Part shown: positions 62,175 through 64,000 of the stretch, one piece after another
How the letters are laid out: every line of letters begins with the position of its first letter
How positions within the stretch are numbered: position 1 is the stretch's first letter
Source of the DNA: Cupriavidus agavae
GTDB taxonomy: Bacteria > Pseudomonadota > Gammaproteobacteria > Burkholderiales > Burkholderiaceae
DNA: 64,000 nucleotides
NCBI RefSeq assembly: GCF_004217045.1
Contig: NZ_SGXM01000001.1
Coordinates: 744,001 to 808,000 of the forward strand
Reading direction: 5' to 3'
Program-made: the position numbers and the translations under genes
Notes under the pieces: model-generated
The model's database searches: none
What the model was told of the DNA's origin: nothing
What the model saw: the letters and a program-made list of their open reading frames with translations, nothing else

Positions 62175-63206
62175 ATGAAGCTGGTCAAGACTGCCGTGGC
62201 AGGCATCGTTTCGATGGTCGTAGCGGGTACTGCGTTCGCGGCGGAAATTACCGGTGCAGGCGCCTCGTTCCCGGCGCCCGTGTATTCCAAATGGGCTGAC
62301 GCCTACCAAAAAGCAACGGGTAACAAGGTCAACTATCAATCCATCGGTTCGTCGGGTGGCATCAAGCAGATCGGCGCCAAGACCGTCGATTTCGGTGCCT
62401 CGGACGCGCCCCTGAAGGACGAGGAACTGGCCAAGGGCAACCTGGTGCAGTTCCCGACGGTGATCGGCGGCGTGGTGCCGGTGATCAACCTGCAAGGCGT
62501 GAAGCCGGGCGAGCTGACCATCACGGGTGACGTGCTGGCCAACATCTACCTGGGCAAGATCAAGAAGTGGGATGATCCCGCCATCAAGGCGCTGAACCCG
62601 AAGGTTTCGCTGCCGAGCCAGGACATCCTGCCGGTGCGCCGCGCCGACGGTTCGGGCACGACGTTCATCTTCACGAACTACCTGTCGAAGGTCAGCCCCG
62701 ACTGGAAGAGCACCGTTGGTGAAGGCACCACGGTCAACTGGCCGGGCGGCGGCACGGGCGGCAAGGGCAACGAGGGCGTGGCCGCCTTCGTGCAGCGCCT
62801 GAACGGCGCCATCGGCTACGTCGAGTACGCCTACGCCAAGCAGAACAAGATGACCCACCTGGTCATGAAGAACGCTGCCGGTGAAGTGGTGCAGCCGAGC
62901 GACGACGCCTTCAAGGCCGCCGCTGCCGGTGCCGACTGGAACAAGTCGTTCTACCAGATCCTGACGAACCAGTCGGGCAAGGGTGCATGGCCGATCGCCG
63001 GCGCCACCTTCATCCTGGTCCACAAGACCCAGGACAAGGCTGCGCAAGGCCAGGAAGTGCTGAAGTTCTTCGACTGGGCCTACAAGAGCGGTGGCGCCAT
63101 GGCCACGGACCTGGACTACGTGCCGCTGCCGGAAGCCGTGGTGAACCAGATCCGCGCCACGTGGAAGCAAAGCGTCAAGGACGGTTCGGGCAAGGCGCTG
63201 TACTAA
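62175..63206 (+). CDS. pstS: Phosphate ABC importer substrate-binding protein
   Basis: 343 residues from ATG 62175, with CTGGAGG before it. Signal peptide about 1-23 ([15 protein letters not shown], cleavage after AFAA). Phosphate-binding loops [35 protein letters not shown] and [18 protein letters not shown] are all clear. High-affinity periplasmic phosphate capture; delivers to PstCAB. Confidence 0.97.
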   Translation: MKLVKTAVAGIVSMVVAGTAFAAEITGAGASFPAPVYSKWADAYQKATGNKVNYQSIGSSGGIKQIGAKTVDFGASDAPLKDEELAKGNLVQFPTVIGGVVPVINLQGVKPGELTITGDVLANIYLGKIKKWDDPAIKALNPKVSLPSQDILPVRRADGSGTTFIFTNYLSKVSPDWKSTVGEGTTVNWPGGGTGGKGNEGVAAFVQRLNGAIGYVEYAYAKQNKMTHLVMKNAAGEVVQPSDDAFKAAAAGADWNKSFYQILTNQSGKGAWPIAGATFILVHKTQDKAAQGQEVLKFFDWAYKSGGAMATDLDYVPLPEAVVNQIRATWKQSVKDGSGKALY

Positions 63207-63240
63207 GCCCTGCCTGACCTGAAGCAAGCTGAAAGCAGGA

Positions 63241-63260
63241 CTCCGGCCGCGTGGCCGGAG
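63241..63260 (+). other. Hairpin between pstS and pstC
   Basis: CTCCGGCC (63241-63248), loop GCGT, GGCCGGAG (63253-63260), 34 nt after pstS in a 149-nt gap. No T-run. Likely a partial attenuator or 3' stabiliser giving more PstS than permease, a common design. Confidence 0.55.
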
Positions 63261-63355
63261 GCAAGACCTGGCAACGCCCCCGACGAGGCGGGCGGCGCCA
63301 GGGCCGCGGCGGCCGACGGGCCCCGCGGCAACCGATCCACCCAACGTTCCCCATC

Positions 63356-64000
63356 ATGGCGACTACGTCCGATCTTCCAGCCGTCCGGCCCCCCAGCCGC
63401 CTAGGCGATATCCTGTTCGGCGGCGTGACCCGCGGCGCCGCCATCGTGACGCTGTTGCTGCTGGGCGGCATCATCGTGTCACTGGCCATCAGCGCCTGGC
63501 CTTCGATCAAGCAGTTCGGCATCTCGTTCCTGTGGAGCAGCGAGTGGGATCCGCCCGCCGACGTGTACGGTGCCCTCGTGCCGATCTACGGCACCATCGT
63601 GACCTCGCTGATCGCCCTCATCATCGCCGTGCCGGTCAGCTTCGGCATTGCACTGTTTCTCACCGAGCTGTCGCCCGCCTGGCTGCGCCGGCCGCTCGGC
63701 ACCGCCATCGAGCTGCTTGCCGCCGTGCCGTCGATCGTCTACGGCATGTGGGGCCTGCTCGTGTTCGCGCCGATCTTCGGCGAGTATTTCCAGAAGCCGC
63801 TGTCGAACACCGTGGGCCAGCTGCCGTTGATCGGCAAGCTGTTCCAGGGCGCCCCGCTGGGCATCGGCCTGCTGTGCGCGGGCGTGATCCTGGCGATCAT
63901 GATCATCCCGTACATCGCCTCGGTGATGCGCGACGTGTTCGAGGTCACTCCGGTCCTGCTCAAGGAATCGGCCTACGGCATCGGCTGCACCACGTGGGAA
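63356..64000 (+). CDS. pstC: Phosphate ABC importer permease PstC, cut by window end
   Basis: The first 215 codons are present and the frame is open at the window end (family length about 310-330). Hydrophobic segments at about 28-50, 75-100, 118-140 and 172-195, with [18 protein letters not shown] and a C-terminal part reaching the EAA loop ([14 protein letters not shown]). Forms the phosphate channel with PstA. Confidence 0.95.
   Translation, partial: MATTSDLPAVRPPSRLGDILFGGVTRGAAIVTLLLLGGIIVSLAISAWPSIKQFGISFLWSSEWDPPADVYGALVPIYGTIVTSLIALIIAVPVSFGIALFLTELSPAWLRRPLGTAIELLAAVPSIVYGMWGLLVFAPIFGEYFQKPLSNTVGQLPLIGKLFQGAPLGIGLLCAGVILAIMIIPYIASVMRDVFEVTPVLLKESAYGIGCTTWE

Overview
The window is a GC-rich betaproteobacterial chromosome segment, most likely from Cupriavidus, Ralstonia or a close relative in the Burkholderiaceae. 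The block greA - DUF4149 - yhbY - rlmE - ftsH - folP - glmM - pstS - pstC and the codon usage (G/C at third positions) point there; no rRNA or species marker is present, so the genus is an inference.

Region 1 (1-11.9 kb) is a glycerol/glycerol-3-phosphate locus. It holds glpD (cut by the window start) and glpK on the minus strand, a Nudix hydrolase and purU between them and the repressor glpR, and a divergent six-gene ABC importer operon glpS-glpT-glpP-glpQ-DUF2160-glpV. No GlpF facilitator is seen, so the ABC system looks like the glycerol entry route. Its two ATPases carry complementary defects that leave one consensus and one degenerate ATP site. A membrane diguanylate cyclase, an isochorismatase-family hydrolase and waaC follow (11.9-16 kb).

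Region 2 (15.9-24.8 kb) is an organosulfur block. A minus-strand operon encodes an SsuD-like flavin monooxygenase, an ABC importer and, unusually, a membrane-anchored cytochrome c. Divergent from it are an acyl-CoA-dehydrogenase-fold oxidoreductase, a cysteine-dioxygenase-like cupin and a four-domain rhodanese. A MEKHLA-domain gene and a 60-residue membrane peptide lie next to the island edge.

Region 3 (about 25.70-33.26 kb) is a genomic island of visibly lower GC inserted downstream of tRNA-Val(CAC). It is bounded by near-identical 19-bp repeats, each fused to a minus-strand terminator. It carries a P4-type integrase, a small unknown gene and a primase-like protein with lost zinc ligands. 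A 340-bp non-coding segment with seven CGTGGCA elements and two 12-bp AT-rich repeats resembles a replication origin. The cargo is a tightly coupled three-gene operon: a Hanks-type Ser/Thr kinase with an unknown C-terminal domain, a compact UvrD-like (SF1) helicase, and a 479-residue protein with a Lys/Ala-rich tail. I match this gene set to no named system; it is the best candidate for a new defence or signalling module.

Region 4 (33.3-39.2 kb) is housekeeping: tRNA-Val, dnaQ, rnhA, a SAM methyltransferase, gloB, mltD and a GDPD-fold lipoprotein that seems to have lost catalytic residues.

Region 5 (39.3-49.3 kb) starts with prpE and continues with a CoA-dependent aromatic catabolic operon: a fused flavin monooxygenase/OYE protein of the 2-aminobenzoyl-CoA monooxygenase/reductase type, SDR, enoyl-CoA hydratase, acyl-CoA dehydrogenase, benzoate/2-aminobenzoate-type CoA ligase, thioesterase and a Rid-family protein without the catalytic arginine. 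An AT-rich palindrome before the operon is a likely operator; no regulator gene is present.

Region 6 (49.3-64 kb) is core: carA - LysE-type exporter - carB - greA - DUF4149, then yhbY, rlmE, ftsH, folP, glmM, and the phosphate uptake genes pstS and pstC (cut by the window end) behind a clear Pho box.
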